A stretch of DNA of 64,000 nucleotides. Origin: Glossina fuscipes (Eukaryota > Arthropoda > Insecta > Diptera > Glossinidae). The notes beneath the pieces were generated by a model. That model was not told the DNA's origin and did no database searches. It saw only the letters and a program-made list of their open reading frames with translations. Positions within the stretch are counted from its first letter, which is position 1; each line of letters starts with the position of its first letter. The stretch lies in assembly GCF_014805625.2 (NCBI RefSeq), contig NW_023998433.1, positions 5,501,798 to 5,565,797 on the forward strand, written 5' to 3'. Position numbers and translations under genes: made by a program. This document shows positions 24,228 through 35,658 of this stretch, piece by piece.

Positions 24228-25045
24228 TTAATCAATATATTTTCTATCATTTTCTACAACTTTTTGCTATCTTTCTGGGAATATATTGATACCGTGTCGA
24301 AAGAATGATGTCGATTTGCAGCTGCCCAATCATCGACCGAGTCAAGCCATGCTGCTTCGATCAGAATACGCAACAGCCTATCTCTGACAACTCTTGCAAC
24401 GTGTTGCCGACCGGTGTCATCCAAGAGAACAACTTTCTGTCTGTTAGTCGTTATTGGTGGTCATTCATTACTTTACATCATTCAAATTGTTTATTTGCCG
24501 TCGGTGATCATCTCCAGTAATGGTTTCATTTAATTTGACAGCTCGTAATACACTACACCTTTCTGATCCCACTATATGTAGAGCAAAATTTTGTGAACAT
24601 GAATATCTCGCTTCGGTGTGGATATGAATGGCTCTCCTAGACTAACCCATGACTTTTTGAGCCAAAAATTGTCGTAGTAGAACCACTTTTCATCGCCAAT
24701 CACAATACGTCACAGAAAACACTTGGTTTTTCGTCTGGCAAACAATAAAACCCCGATGTTGAAACAGATCGAAGTGACATTTTCAGTCAAGTCGTTTGGT
24801 AGCAATGCCTGTTTCCTTTGGATCTTTTCCGTCGAATGCAAAGTTCTAGAAACACGTGATTCATTAACTGCTAAGTTGTTTGCAACTTGCGTACATTGAT
24901 ACTTTTTCGTTTTCACGAATGGATCTCGCCGATGCAAATAGTTGCAAGCACCTAATAGACTGTGATAATGTATTTTTTTACAAGCATTTTGTTGCGCATC
25001 CATTAAGAAAGCCATTTTGGTTTTGAAAGTCGGAATAATAAAGAA
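24228..25045 (-). pseudogene. Mariner transposase remnant, mauritiana (Mos1)-like
   Basis: Read on the minus strand from about 25045. The helix-turn-helix region gives TQVANNLAVNESRVSRTLHS, KIQRKQALLPNDLTEN and FARRKTKCFL. After one stop comes RIVIGDEKWFYYDN with the first catalytic aspartate (about 24690). Then follow KKSWVSLGEP, KILLYI and, after TAG for tryptophan, WDQKGVVYYE, and in a shifted frame NETITGDDHRRQINNLN. The second catalytic block is degraded to LLDDTGRQHVARVV but keeps its aspartate. The third is AAANRHHSF where APSDYHLF is expected, so the aspartate is lost. A deletion follows, then GINIFPER-QKVVENDRKYID and a stop at 24230-24228. Wording and order match mauritiana-subfamily transposases. 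It is dead through several stops, shifts and deletions. Confidence 0.88.
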
Positions 25046-25081
25046 AGGAAAAATTTTAAATATGATTAAACGGCCTTCCAT

Positions 25082-26189
25082 TGCATCTTTAAAATGAATA
25101 AATGTTATGTATGGGTTTGTTAACAGGTTAGGGATTCTTCTGCGATTTACATAATTTTTGAAACCACGGCGATCATAAAGTAAGTTTTATTTTTCATTAC
25201 AACTTCGCGTATACAGTGAAATAAATTTTATTTATTTATTTAATTATATTTTCTTCTTGTAAATTTCTACGTAGTATTAAATGTTTACATTTAATTTGGG
25301 AGAATAAGTAAAGATTTTTCTATTTTATAAACAAATTCACAATATTTTTTGATCACGGTAGTATATGTAATAAACTTGAACTTTGTATTCAAATTTATGT
25401 AAGTTTGAGAGAATCGAAATTGTAGCGAGGAATATAATGCTAATCAAAAATAGATATGTACTTTAACGGATTTCTTAAGCGCATTCCTTATATATGATAC
25501 GGAGCAGATCTTCAATTACTATAACATATCTATGGTGTCAGTATAGAACGAAAAAAGAAGAAGGTAACGCCTAATGAATTCAAGATCAACTGTATGGCAA
25601 GATTTAAGATCAACTATATAAGCAGGATTTTTGGATCTCCTATATACTGTATAGTGTTATGTAGAAATATATGTTTGATATTTAATTTTGTTGTTACAGT
25701 CAGAGATATTTTTTTTATATACATTATAGTGGTAATGAAAGTGTTAAGTTTTATTTACCTTTATTAGTATCGGTTCTGATCTCTACGATGAATTTTATAA
25801 AGTGTTGAAAACTAGAAGTTTGGGATTACGTACAAAATATTGATAGCGATTAGATTGTCAAAGAATACAGGATGTCAGAGCAATTCTTCAATTAAATTAT
25901 ATAAGAGAAGATTACTTTAACAGCTCAATCATACAAAAAGGCATGAATATTTTAGATTTTATTATCTTTTTGGAAATTACCAAATAATTTTGAGCTCTTT
26001 ACTTTTATAAGATCACTGTTTGAGAAAAGCATATATTTGAATTATCGGAAATCTTGTAATTTACGTAGGTCGTTTGAAAATTTCTCGACCACAATATGAA
26101 ATTGGGTGCATTTATCGATAAAAGTAAGAAAATATGTTTGTACAGGCGTTAATAAGTACTCATCGAAATACCAGACAATTTGGACACGC
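25082..26189. other. Gene-free intergenic stretch
   Basis: AT-rich DNA. A local duplication is visible at 25583-25632 (two phrases of the type AGATCAACTGTATGG/AGATCAACTATATAAG in succession). Nothing else seen. Confidence 0.55.
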
Positions 26190-26221
26190 AGTTGATGTTT
26201 GACACCGTCTGAGTTAGTCGG

Positions 26222-26660
26222 TGTGCGAGAAAATCACGCTATTATTGAATATTTGCTTTCGAAAAGCAATGTTCCTATAAAAATTAAAAGCAAGTTGGGC
26301 GCTATATATGTGGACTCTGCGTCATCATTTACCCCGTTGAAATTTTGGGTAGTTGGATAGAAACTTTGTCATACGACTGAAGCTATTAACGAAAACATTG
26401 CTCAAGTTCGTCAGCACTTGTTGTTTGCTGAACGATCGTTGAATTACGGTTGAGGAGATGACAGGGCCATGAGCATGCTCGAAGAGTCATATATTGCATC
26501 AGGATTTAGGCATGAGAAAGGTAATTGAACATTTAGTGCTATGCTTGTTTACAATGGCATAAAATCACTGCAACGCAAGTCGACGATTACAAAAGCAGTA
26601 TTACAGGCATATTCTCCAGATCTAATATCCAACGGCTACTATGTGTTAAGTCTACATGTT
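26222..26660 (+). pseudogene. Mariner transposase remnant, third lineage, core deleted
   Basis: Begins with a mariner N-terminal helix-turn-helix: HAIIEYLLSKSNVPIKIKSK, LGAIYVDSASSF, LKFWV (26228-26357). Several frameshifts follow. AINENIAQVRQHLLFAERSL corresponds to the linker and third helix, and ILHQDLGMRKV (26490-26525) to the end of the second helix-turn-helix. The region with the first and second catalytic aspartates is deleted. The sequence then resumes with AVLQAYSPDLISNGYYVL (26590-26645), the equivalent of PPYSPDLAPCDYYLF, with the third aspartate replaced. The C-terminal tail is missing. Confidence 0.75.
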
Positions 26661-26715
26661 ACTTATGGGAATTGATTTCCCATAAAAATGAGTGAGTAAC
26701 CATTCACAAGAAATC

Positions 26716-26945
26716 CTGAGGCACAAAAACTAAGGTGTAAACACTGCAAAGTTTGCAGTGCAAATGCTGAGTAAAGACATTAACGGAAAAATATATTTGC
26801 AAGTAGTAGTGAAAATACTGAGATGTGAGGACAAATGGTGCAAATACTGAATGTTAGAATATTAACAAAAAAATGTAGGCATAAATTTTGCGATACAAAA
26901 TCAGAGATGTAAAGATTGTAATGCACGAGTGAAATGCAGACTATG
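26716..26945. repeat. Diverged tandem repeat of about 85 bp, roughly 2.5 units
   Basis: Three successive starts of the form CTAAGGTGTAAACACTG, CTGAGATGTGAGGACAAATG and CAGAGATGTAAAGATTG are each followed by TGCA-AAAT/ACGA and, in the first two units, ACATTAACGGAAAAA or ATATTAACAAAAAAA. The units are diverged and were aligned by eye only. Confidence 0.4.
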
Positions 26946-29900
26946 CTTCATAACTAATAGTTCGATGTCCCGTGAAGCTTTGAAGCTTAGTTACAATAAC
27001 ACTTTTAATTGAATTGTACCGTGCACGTTGAATCTTGATCAACTCTTTTTAAGTTACTCATTATTATAGACATCTATATTGATAACATCTTCGGAGTTAA
27101 ACTTCTGAGAACTAGTTCGCCAAATATATAAATTTTATTAGACTTCTGCGTATCATTTGATACCACAAGAACAATTTCTCTAAAGATATCCTAATTATTT
27201 TAACTACTGCTTGATATTTATCATATTAAAATAAGTGTACCAAACAATTATTACTTTTTCTTTATAAGATTTCATTGAGTTCGAAATTTCTATACTTAAA
27301 ACTGAGGTCAATAGTTATCAAATGTTTTTACACAGAGTTTTTAATGAGTTTTGTTGAATTGTAACGATAATGGCTTTTGTAGTCACATCGAAATACATAC
27401 ATTTATACCAAAATAATTTCATGGATACTTTACAAAAATTTAATAATTACTTACTTTTAACAGCAGCGACACGTGTTATTTTCTTGTCCTTTATCACAAC
27501 ATGTGTGTACATGCGTCTATGCATTGCTTGTAGCGCATACGTATGCGTGTGTGACTTCGGCGATGTGTTAATTTTGTATTTTTGCCTTTTTTTTTAAATT
27601 TATTTTGTTTATTATATCATTTGATCTTGAAATGCAAAGAAGTGATAGTCAAACTTGTAATTTTGTGATCAACGGTCAGTCAATGCGAAACACGTTCTTT
27701 TTACGTTTAAGAACGAACGTAATCATGAGATGGTCGTTAATAAACTAAACTAAAAAGAAACTCGTTCTCTATAGTTAAATTTTAAATAAGGATATAATTC
27801 AAGTGCCATGACTCGTATAGGGCCTATCTATATGTGTTGCTAACATACTGACCGGGAAGCAAACACCAATTGCTTATACTATATGTGGAAAAGGGATTTG
27901 TGCGCTAATTAGTGCTGCTGCTAAAAATGTCAAGCCGTGTTGTTTCACATGTTGTTTACGAATAATACATATACCAGCGATTATAAATACAGCAGGCATC
28001 GCAACATCAACTAATCAACAAACAGTCAGTCACGATAATACAATAAAAATAATTCTGGAAAAATCAAATATTGAATATAACTGATACTCCGTGCTTTTTT
28101 CAGAGGGCGATAACGCTACACGTGAATCCGAATATATGTTAAAGTTACTACGGTTACTATACTCTGTGCTATCCAATATATTGAATTTGGATAAAAAAGA
28201 TCTTCTATGCTTGAAAAGAAAAGTTAGGTTTTTCGATGAAATCACGGATTATGTTGATATGTAGAATTTTCTAGGCAGTAGTACTATTATGCAAGCAGTT
28301 CGAATATAAAATTAGCGCAATCACTTTAAGTGTTGCAAAATTGTTTCCTTCCAACCTAACATTGATTAAGATTAATTTAAAGGAAATCATTGACTTTTTG
28401 ATAAGCAGTTATCTTTGCACACTTTCACACGTATAGCGTATGTAAGGCAGCGGTACGGTCTATAAGGAGTAATTGCCGCAAACCGTGAAACCTGATTAAG
28501 ATGTAAACCAATGCCAAGCATGTAATGCATGTCTAATGTATAGCGCAAACATTTTGCTCTGGTTTTGCGTCAGCAACAACAAAACAAGAAAATAACAAAC
28601 ACTATACACAAAAGAGTGTATATATAGCAATATGAACTTAAATACAACGTCAAGAAAGTTACAGTCTTCACTAAGAGACATAAAGTCGGCCAAAATAATT
28701 ACTGCCTGCCTGTCCGACTTTGTTTGTCTGTTTATGTTTATAATCAAAGAATACTATATTATTTTCGTTCTGCTGCAAAACCGCTAGGCGATACAGTCAC
28801 AGGCATTGACAACGATTGCCGGTATGTGAGCTCGCGTATGATAGTGTGTAATCCGACTTGCTCGGACGATAACAAGGAGTGGAAAAGCAGAGGCAGCCGG
28901 CCGTTTATATAACTATTGTTTATGCTGCTAACCGCGTGATCGGGATTTGACTTACGTGGCGCAGCTGCCTTGTTTCTCCATCATCATCATCATCATCTTG
29001 ATTATTAACATCATCGTTTCCACTGTATATATATACGGAACCGTACATAAAGACAAACAATTTGGATCGGGATCAGTAGTGCAGATCAGTAATACCTCTT
29101 TCACTGATGCTGCTGTTGTTGTCGGCACAGAGCGATAATAATATTGTTATTTCTTTTATTACTACACGCGCGTTATGTTATTAACCCTGACATTTAGTTT
29201 GACATGTAAATGACTGAGTTTTCGTTTTAGTTTGCAAAGTGCTGTTATTGTTCTGGTTCGTTTTTGTTGTATGTTTCGACGAATCTGTTTTTAAATATCT
29301 ATAAAATAATTCTTCTTTCTTGAATTTCGTTTACTATCTGATTGTCTGTCCGCTTACTCGTTTGTCTGTCTGTCTGTTGTCTTTAACACATTGCAATTAG
29401 CAATTTTCATTGTAGTCGTTTGCCTGTACTGTAACTTTTTCCCTTTCTGTTCATTTGCATTGTTGTTATTGTTACTGTTTCTAATGACAGACCAACAAGC
29501 TTAAAAACACTTCTGAAAACAAACCAATTTGGACAGTTTGATTGACATTTCACTTATGCAATGAAATGTGTTGCGAAAAAAGGCAGAAAAAAAGCAAACA
29601 GAAACGTGATATTATTTTAAAGTTTAATCAACTCTATTTGTGTATGAAAATCTATCCGAATATCTGGCTGCTAAAAAAACTGACGTTCACAATTGATAGG
29701 AACCATTACAAGTATATGTATTCATGCTAAAATCGACTTCGAATTTCATACTGGTCGAGGGAATATAGACTTTATACTACTTCTGAAGTTTCTGAGTGTT
29801 GTAACCATTTTGATGATATGAATATATCTCGATCTTTCAGTAGTGTGCATAGAAAAATTGATAAAACTATTTAAGGTTATTTTGATGTAATTTAAAGTCA

Positions 29901-30529
29901 ACAAATGTTTTTGAAATCTTACGTGCTTTATAACAGTATTTTTTTTTGTATCACGAAATTTGAAAAAAAGTCAAATTGACGCGCCCATTATTTCTAGTGC
30001 TATATAATATATAATTAAATTCAATTATGTTATATGTGGTTTGCTTGTTGCTAGTTTTCGTTATTATCACCGTTATTTTCTTTTGTTCCTTTTTAAGTAT
30101 ATATTTCTTTGTAAATAAATGGGTAACGATTATATTATCATAATCTGGGTCATTATTTAAGAAATAAAACAATTCCTTCTGTGGAAGATGTAAAGAGGCA
30201 CGTTGAGTCATATTTTGCGTCATGTATCCTAGAATTCTGCAATGAGAGGATTAAAAATTAATAGAAACGATTGCAAATTGTTCATGATAATAAAGGAATT
30301 GTATAATAAATTAGGGATTATTATTATTATTATAATTGTGGACTAATGAAATAAATTCTAAAAAAAAAAAGACATTGAGAACTAGCAGCACAGGCTACCG
30401 GCTCTAATATAAATAAATTAGAGATTAAAAACTTGAATTTATTACAAAGATTGTTTTAGATTTTGAAACAATTGATTATTTATGGCTCTTCCTGGTATAT
30501 TTCCCTTTATAGGATGAATCTTAAGTTAT
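26946..30529. other. Gene-free intergenic stretch
   Basis: No gene recognised. Holds an (ATC)n run (28979-28999), a family B fragment at 29727-29820 and AT-rich filler. The open frames at 27370-27597, 28496-28747 and 29951-30223 are low-complexity or hydrophobic and match nothing I know. Confidence 0.5.
29727..29820 (+). repeat. Dispersed repeat family B, short fragment
   Basis: CTAAAATCGACTTCGAATTTC, CTGGTCGAGGGAATATAGACTTTATA, then CTTCTGAAGTTTCTGAGTGTTGTAA follow the same order as the 3' module of the 13531-14220 copy. Confidence 0.5.
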
Positions 30530-31040
30530 CCAATAATATGAACGTTGTATCATCTTGTTGCACGTTTGAAAATAGCTGAACTGTTTAGCGTGTCACGAAA
30601 GCGGCTGTATTCACGTCAATGACAGCCTACGCAAAACGTGGTAGAATACCATTAGCGAAGAGGGACATGGGGCGAACGACACAGGTAAATGATAGGGACC
30701 GGCGCACATTCCAAAGGGTTGTCGTAAAATAATATAAAATGACCGCGGCAAAAGTGACTGTAGAATTCAACCTTCAATTGCATTATATTGTTTCGGTGAA
30801 GGCAGTAGGGCGGGAACTCCACAAGATTAATATTCATCGAAACGCTGCAAATTGCGAAAACTTTTATAACGGCAGCCAACGTTAAGCTATGAAAGAAGTG
30901 ATGTCACGATCATAAACCTTGGACAGATGGGGATGACAAGAAAGTGGTATGGTCCGAGGAAAGGTCGGGTTTACGTATACAGAGACCTCTGCCGAGTTTA
31001 CGTATAAAGAAGTCCAAAGCAAGGGAAAAGCTTCGCTATT
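30530..31040 (+). pseudogene. Tc1-like transposase remnant (N-terminal half)
   Basis: Translation across frames gives IAELFSVSRKAA and MTAYAKRGRIPLAKR (first helix-turn-helix and hook, 30570-30660). Then come RTTQVNDRDRRTFQRVV and MTAAKVTVEFN (second helix-turn-helix, 30668-30775), and VSVKAVGRELHKINIHRNAA (30785-30850). The catalytic start is seen as VVWSEERSGL (about 30943-30970), where the usual WSDES has glutamate in place of the first catalytic aspartate. CRVYV-RSPK follows with a stop at the tryptophan. The sequence ends before the second and third catalytic residues. Order and wording are those of Tc1 family elements, distinct from the mariner pieces elsewhere. Stops, frameshifts and truncation make it inactive. 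Confidence 0.82.
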
Positions 31041-33779
31041 ATTTCGGCGGCTTTATTATTGGGCTATTCAAACATAAAATTTTAGCGACAAAATTCATAA
31101 AAATGGACTTTAGACACATGCGTATAGGTAGACATGACCAAATTGGCTAAATATCTCACGCTACTCAAAGCTAATCAAAGCAATAATTGTCGGATTTCTC
31201 CGATGCGTATCTCTGAAATCAAAAATTCCAATATATCATAATTTTTTGGTAACTAATATAAAAGCATATTTATTAGCGATCCCTTAAATATGGTTTTACT
31301 GAATTCGAATAGGAAAGAAACAAAAGTAAAAGTTGATCCGTTGTTAAAAAGGTGCTCTGTTTTAAGGTTGCATGGTCGCCGCCGTGTTTGTAAAAGCTAA
31401 ACGACATCGGAGATTATAAGTTCGATTAAAGTGTGAAATGAGTAATACAATGCAATAGAACGTAATAAAGATGGAAAACGTGTCAAAGTCATAGGCGAAC
31501 AAAGCGAGCAACGCATGAAACAAAGAATGAGCAACGAACTGATTGTTATGTGAAGGATAACAGCAACAATAATAAAAATGGTTCAATTCACCAACGTAGT
31601 AAATGCAAATATTGAACGACGGTTGTTGTTTACGCATTTAGACAGACGGGGGGCGGGAGGAGAGGGTAGCTTGAATATGATGATGAGATTCAAAATGAAG
31701 ATGGAAGGCACCGAATAGCTCAGGGGAATATAATATACATTATTTTTATTTACAAACAAACAACGGTATCTAACTTCAGTGAAGAGAAAGTGAAGAGAAA
31801 GACAGCAAAATAAATAAGCAGAAGGACGAAGCGTTAGGAAAACAAACAGACACAGAGAATCGAAGGGAGAGCGGTTATCGAAGAGACGGAAAAAGCGGGG
31901 GAGTAGTTAACCGAATGATGCTTATTTTTATGATATTGATTTAAGGATTTCTCATTTAGATGCATAGACGGAAAGTCTTTCTTTAGTGCATATTTGTGAA
32001 TATAATCATGATCGTCATCATCAAAAGAAGTCATCACGGTGCTGTGCTTTGCAAACAGTAAAACAAACAGTAAATATGCGTAAATAAACAATTCGGTGTG
32101 GGAAAGTGATTTGAGATGTACTGTGAAACACAACATAACCAACAATCAAACAATCAGTGATTGCGGGTGGCCTTATGTTGCAATTTAAGTATAAAAGTCG
32201 GCTATGCGTACGTAAATGGCGAAAGGTTTTGAAAAGAAATGGAAGCGTGGGATTGAATAAAATAAAGTTTTGCAAAACAACTGGTTATTTGGAACGTTTC
32301 TTAGTTTTATTATCAAATATGAACTAATCCACAATATATTAGATTTGAAGGTGATTTTGAATAACATTAGTAGCTAAACACTAAAAATAAAGTAAAGTAA
32401 AAGAGTTTCTTGAACTTGAACAAATGTTATCTATTTGCTGAGGTATTAGAAGATAATAACAAAAATTTGTCTCCAGTTAATGTTTCCTGAATATTTATGA
32501 GTAGCAGTGTAATTGATAACAACTATAGCACTTAATAGGGAAAACACACTTTTCTTGACAAAATGAGACTTTATATTTCAATATACTTTTTTTTTTTAGC
32601 TTGGTAGCTCGACGGTAACGATTATCAAAACTTTTTTTTTATAACTTTCAAATAATACGAGTTGTCCAGCAGGTTAAGGAAGCTACTTATATCCCACGCA
32701 AATTCTCAATTCATTATGCAAAACTCTTACCAAATAGGCATCTTTTAAATTCTCCATAGATATAAAAGGGCTAAATTTTTTCTTTTCAAAACGCCATATA
32801 ACCTGCAAAACACTACTGTCTGCAGGCTTTGTCGCCGGCGTTTTTGGCTTCGTTAATTTCGGTGAACTTTTCTTTGATTCGTCACATGATTTTAGGATGT
32901 AGTAAATGAATTGGCTGTAAACATCTCTAAATTGTTTATTGTAATGATCAAACAAATGTGTTCTTGGTTGATTGTGATTGCGAACATGCTATTCCTTTTG
33001 TTGTTTTGCATCCGATTTTTCACGTAAAATGTTAATTGGAGACATGTATAAATTATTTACGGACACAACTAGTTCACGTATTTTCAATGCTGATCGGTAT
33101 TCATCGCTTGTAGTAAAAACAGATTTAAAAATCAAGAATTTAGTATTAAACCATTTTATCTCGTGGAACAGAATGCCCGCAATGTATGAACACCCGTTCT
33201 TTTTTATGTAATCACCACGCGAAAGTCAGTTTTTTCCATTCGAAAAGAAAAATGACTAAAAGGGAAATGGTAACGTACTGAATAATATGAAATTAGTCAT
33301 GTGGCTGCCTGCAATTTTGTTATATCTGATACTGAAAGAATTTCCATCACTCTCTCTCTCCCCGTCTTGGTTACATTACTTATTGGATGTTCAAATACAC
33401 TTGACATTCAATTCAAAGACGGGAGAAGTTACCTTTGGTTGGCTAAAATCGAATTTTTAATACCATGCGCCATTTTATATTGTCAGACGGAGAAGATTAA
33501 ATAATCCCATATGTTGATCGTAGATTGTATTATACATAACGTGTGATGATGATACGTATTTTTGCACAAGTTGCAGCAGCTTACAAAGACTAAACCTCCT
33601 CAAACGGTTATAGTCGACTACGGCTATTAAATGTTTGTTATTGTTGTTCTTCCTAAAGTTTTGCATTATCAATCAAACATTATTCATGGTCGAGATTTTA
33701 AACGGTTCTTTCTAATATTTATATTGGATAACTTCTTCTCTTTGATACTCTACGTCACTTATGATGCAAGTGTACATTA
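31041..33779. other. Stretch without a recognised gene
   Basis: AT-rich DNA with purine-rich patches (31630-31900). Low-complexity open frames on the minus strand (31362-32367) have no family resemblance. One minus-strand frame of unknown nature (32683-32955) is listed separately. Confidence 0.5.
32683..32955 (-). other. Unidentified open frame, 90 residues
   Basis: Encodes a mixed-composition peptide with a K/P/T/S-rich segment (KKSSPKLTKPKTPATKPA, about residues 28-45) and a C-terminal stretch of ordinary composition. Less low-complexity than neighbouring open frames, but no motif is recognised. Could be a fragment of an old transposon or a chance frame. Confidence 0.2.
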
Positions 33780-34060
33780 AGTTTGTGAGGGTATATGTAA
33801 CATCCAGAAGGACTTGAAATGCACCAACCTTTTAATATAGCGGTCAATTCAAAAACACTCTCTGAATCGATCTAAGCTTCTCTTTCCGTTTGCCCGTTTT
33901 TTTTGTGTTCCAGCTAAAGGCTAAAAGTTTTGAGACATTTTGATGAAATTTTGTATGCTGACTTATTTTGTACCAAGAACCACTATTTTGGCTACTCCTC
34001 ATATAACTGTAGCATGGTATAGCATTACTTATGGTGGGCCGAGATTCACTATGGCCTTTT
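33780..34060 (-). repeat. Family B-related fragment, minus orientation
   Basis: Reading on the minus strand, the end of a family B unit is suggested by ACATCCAGAAGGACTTG near 33802 (complement of the CTTCTGGGTGTT block) and TCTGAATCGATCTAAGC near 33861 (complement of the TTAGATCGATTCAGA block). Strongly diverged, so the open frame beginning at 33940 is not taken as a gene. Confidence 0.35.
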
Positions 34061-34262
34061 TAGGCTCATCCCCGCATTACCCAAATATGATCTACAAGAA
34101 ATGCGTAAGTAAAACTTTGTTCAAATATTTTCTAAATCCACTGAAGGATCCTTGTAAAATAATTGTAGACCGTTCAATTGATGGTTCTATAACAATCAAT
34201 AGATTTCACAATGTTGATGCATTGATTCGGTTTGATCTGCAAAAGTAGACAAATTTTATCGG

Positions 34263-34293
34263 TGTTACGTTTATATGTCGTATAAACGTAACA
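34263..34293. other. Perfect 13-bp inverted repeat (hairpin)
   Basis: TGTTACGTTTATA at 34263-34275 and its exact complement TATAAACGTAACA at 34281-34293, with a 5-nt loop (TGTCG). The outer 7 bp, TGTTACG/CGTAACA, are the same as the terminal inverted repeat of the LTR at 57682-58142. Confidence 0.9.
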
Positions 34294-34436
34294 TATACTG
34301 CGATTAAAAAGTAAAGTGAATTTGGTTATGAAATGTAAAATCTCTAAATAGAGACCGTATAAGCAAATCTTGCTTATCTTCCAGATTTTCCAAATCTTCC
34401 AAGTTTTCCAAAATTCAAGTTCATCGTTTTCGTCGC

Positions 34437-34752
34437 CTTCATGATATTCAAATAAGATTCCTTATTAACATTTAGGCGTGGCGGAAGAAATTCATAATGC
34501 ACCATTCACACCTCAAAGATCGAAGAAAACGATTATGTTGAGTTTCATTTTTGAAGGGTTTTGGCACGGTGTTTTCAGTCTTGGTTCACTTTTTACGCTA
34601 GGTTGGTCGTTTGTCTCCGTATCGTATACATCGATCCAAGTGTCATCTCTCATAATAACGCGTTTCATCATGCTTTGGTAGTCAAAATTTATTATCTCGC
34701 AGACAATAAAAATCGAAAAAATCACTTGTGGGTGTTTATAAAAACACATCAA
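34437..34752 (-). pseudogene. Mariner transposase fragment (GDETW-type), middle part
   Basis: On the minus strand the frame reads MMKRVIMRDDTWIDVYDTET, corresponding to the first catalytic block (ITGDETWVY-YD-ET) with glycine changed but the aspartate kept (codon near 34647). It continues through KTPCQNPSKMKLNIIVFFDL, equivalent to the S-VK-LLTVFFD strand. Arginine is then replaced by a TGA, followed by GVNGAL and, in another frame, EFLPPRLNVNKESYLNIM (34495-34440), the EFLP-G-TVNKEYYL block. The N-terminal DNA-binding half and the part with the second and third aspartates are absent. Confidence 0.78.
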
Positions 34753-35569
34753 CTCTGTAGCAGTCTAATATGTTGACGTGAAATTCTACTTAAATATCAA
34801 ATACTATGTATCAAAAGAAAATAATTTGATGGTTTCATACTACCCGCAAAGGTTATATGAAAAATGCACCTAACAATTTGTTCACAGTGCCTAGTCGAAT
34901 TCAGCTAATTTTTATAGTGGATGCGAAGAATTTATTAAGAAAAATGTTAACTTCTAATTTAAAACTCGAAACGGAAAGAAAAATTGAGAAAATTACTAGT
35001 TGTTTGTTAATTGTTGGAAAAAAACAGTTTCGATACCAATCTTCTTCTTCCACAAAAAGTTCGATGGTTTTGATTGTAACAGAGGGAGAGAGAGATTTAT
35101 GATTCCTGCGATTTATATATTTTATACTTTGCTTTACATTTGGCAAAGTTAATCTGTGCTTATGATGGGCTATCAAAATTCTCTAAATATAGTGGAGAAT
35201 GTACGTATTTTTAAAAATAAAATAAGATAATTTCTTTATATGCCCGGCCTATCAATAGTTGTTTCGATTTATGATATTTACAATTCTACAAAGAAAGTGG
35301 TAAAAAGACGTTAAGATTTAGACGGTACAGATACTGAAATTAATAGGGGAAAGTTATAGGAGCTTCACCTTTCGTATAGAAAAACAATTCGTTGATTATG
35401 AGCTATACAATTTTTATTAAAAACATTTTGGTTGTTTCATGTATGATTTTATCGCGCGTCATTTCAAATTGCGTAATTTTTCTTTGGTTCCAATTAGTGA
35501 GGTAAATATCGGCATGAGAGCAATGTGGAAAAGGGTCTTGTATACTTAATTCATTTCATTCTCCAAAAC

Positions 35570-35658
35570 GAAATGCCAATTTACGTTCGCATCGTATCGA
35601 CATGTTGCTAGAGAGATGGGAAAAAGTTGCACAAAATGATGGAAGTAATTTTGTTTAG
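35570..35658 (+). pseudogene. Mariner transposase C-terminal fragment
   Basis: RIDMLLERWEKVAQNDGSNFV followed by a stop at 35656-35658 is the typical mariner C-terminus (G-I--LPERWEKVVENDGKY). The sequence after the stop (TTTTCCTCAATAAATGGCTTTTT) resembles that after the stop of the minus-strand element at 24228, so both probably belong to the mauritiana-like lineage. The rest of the element is not recognisable upstream. Confidence 0.6.
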
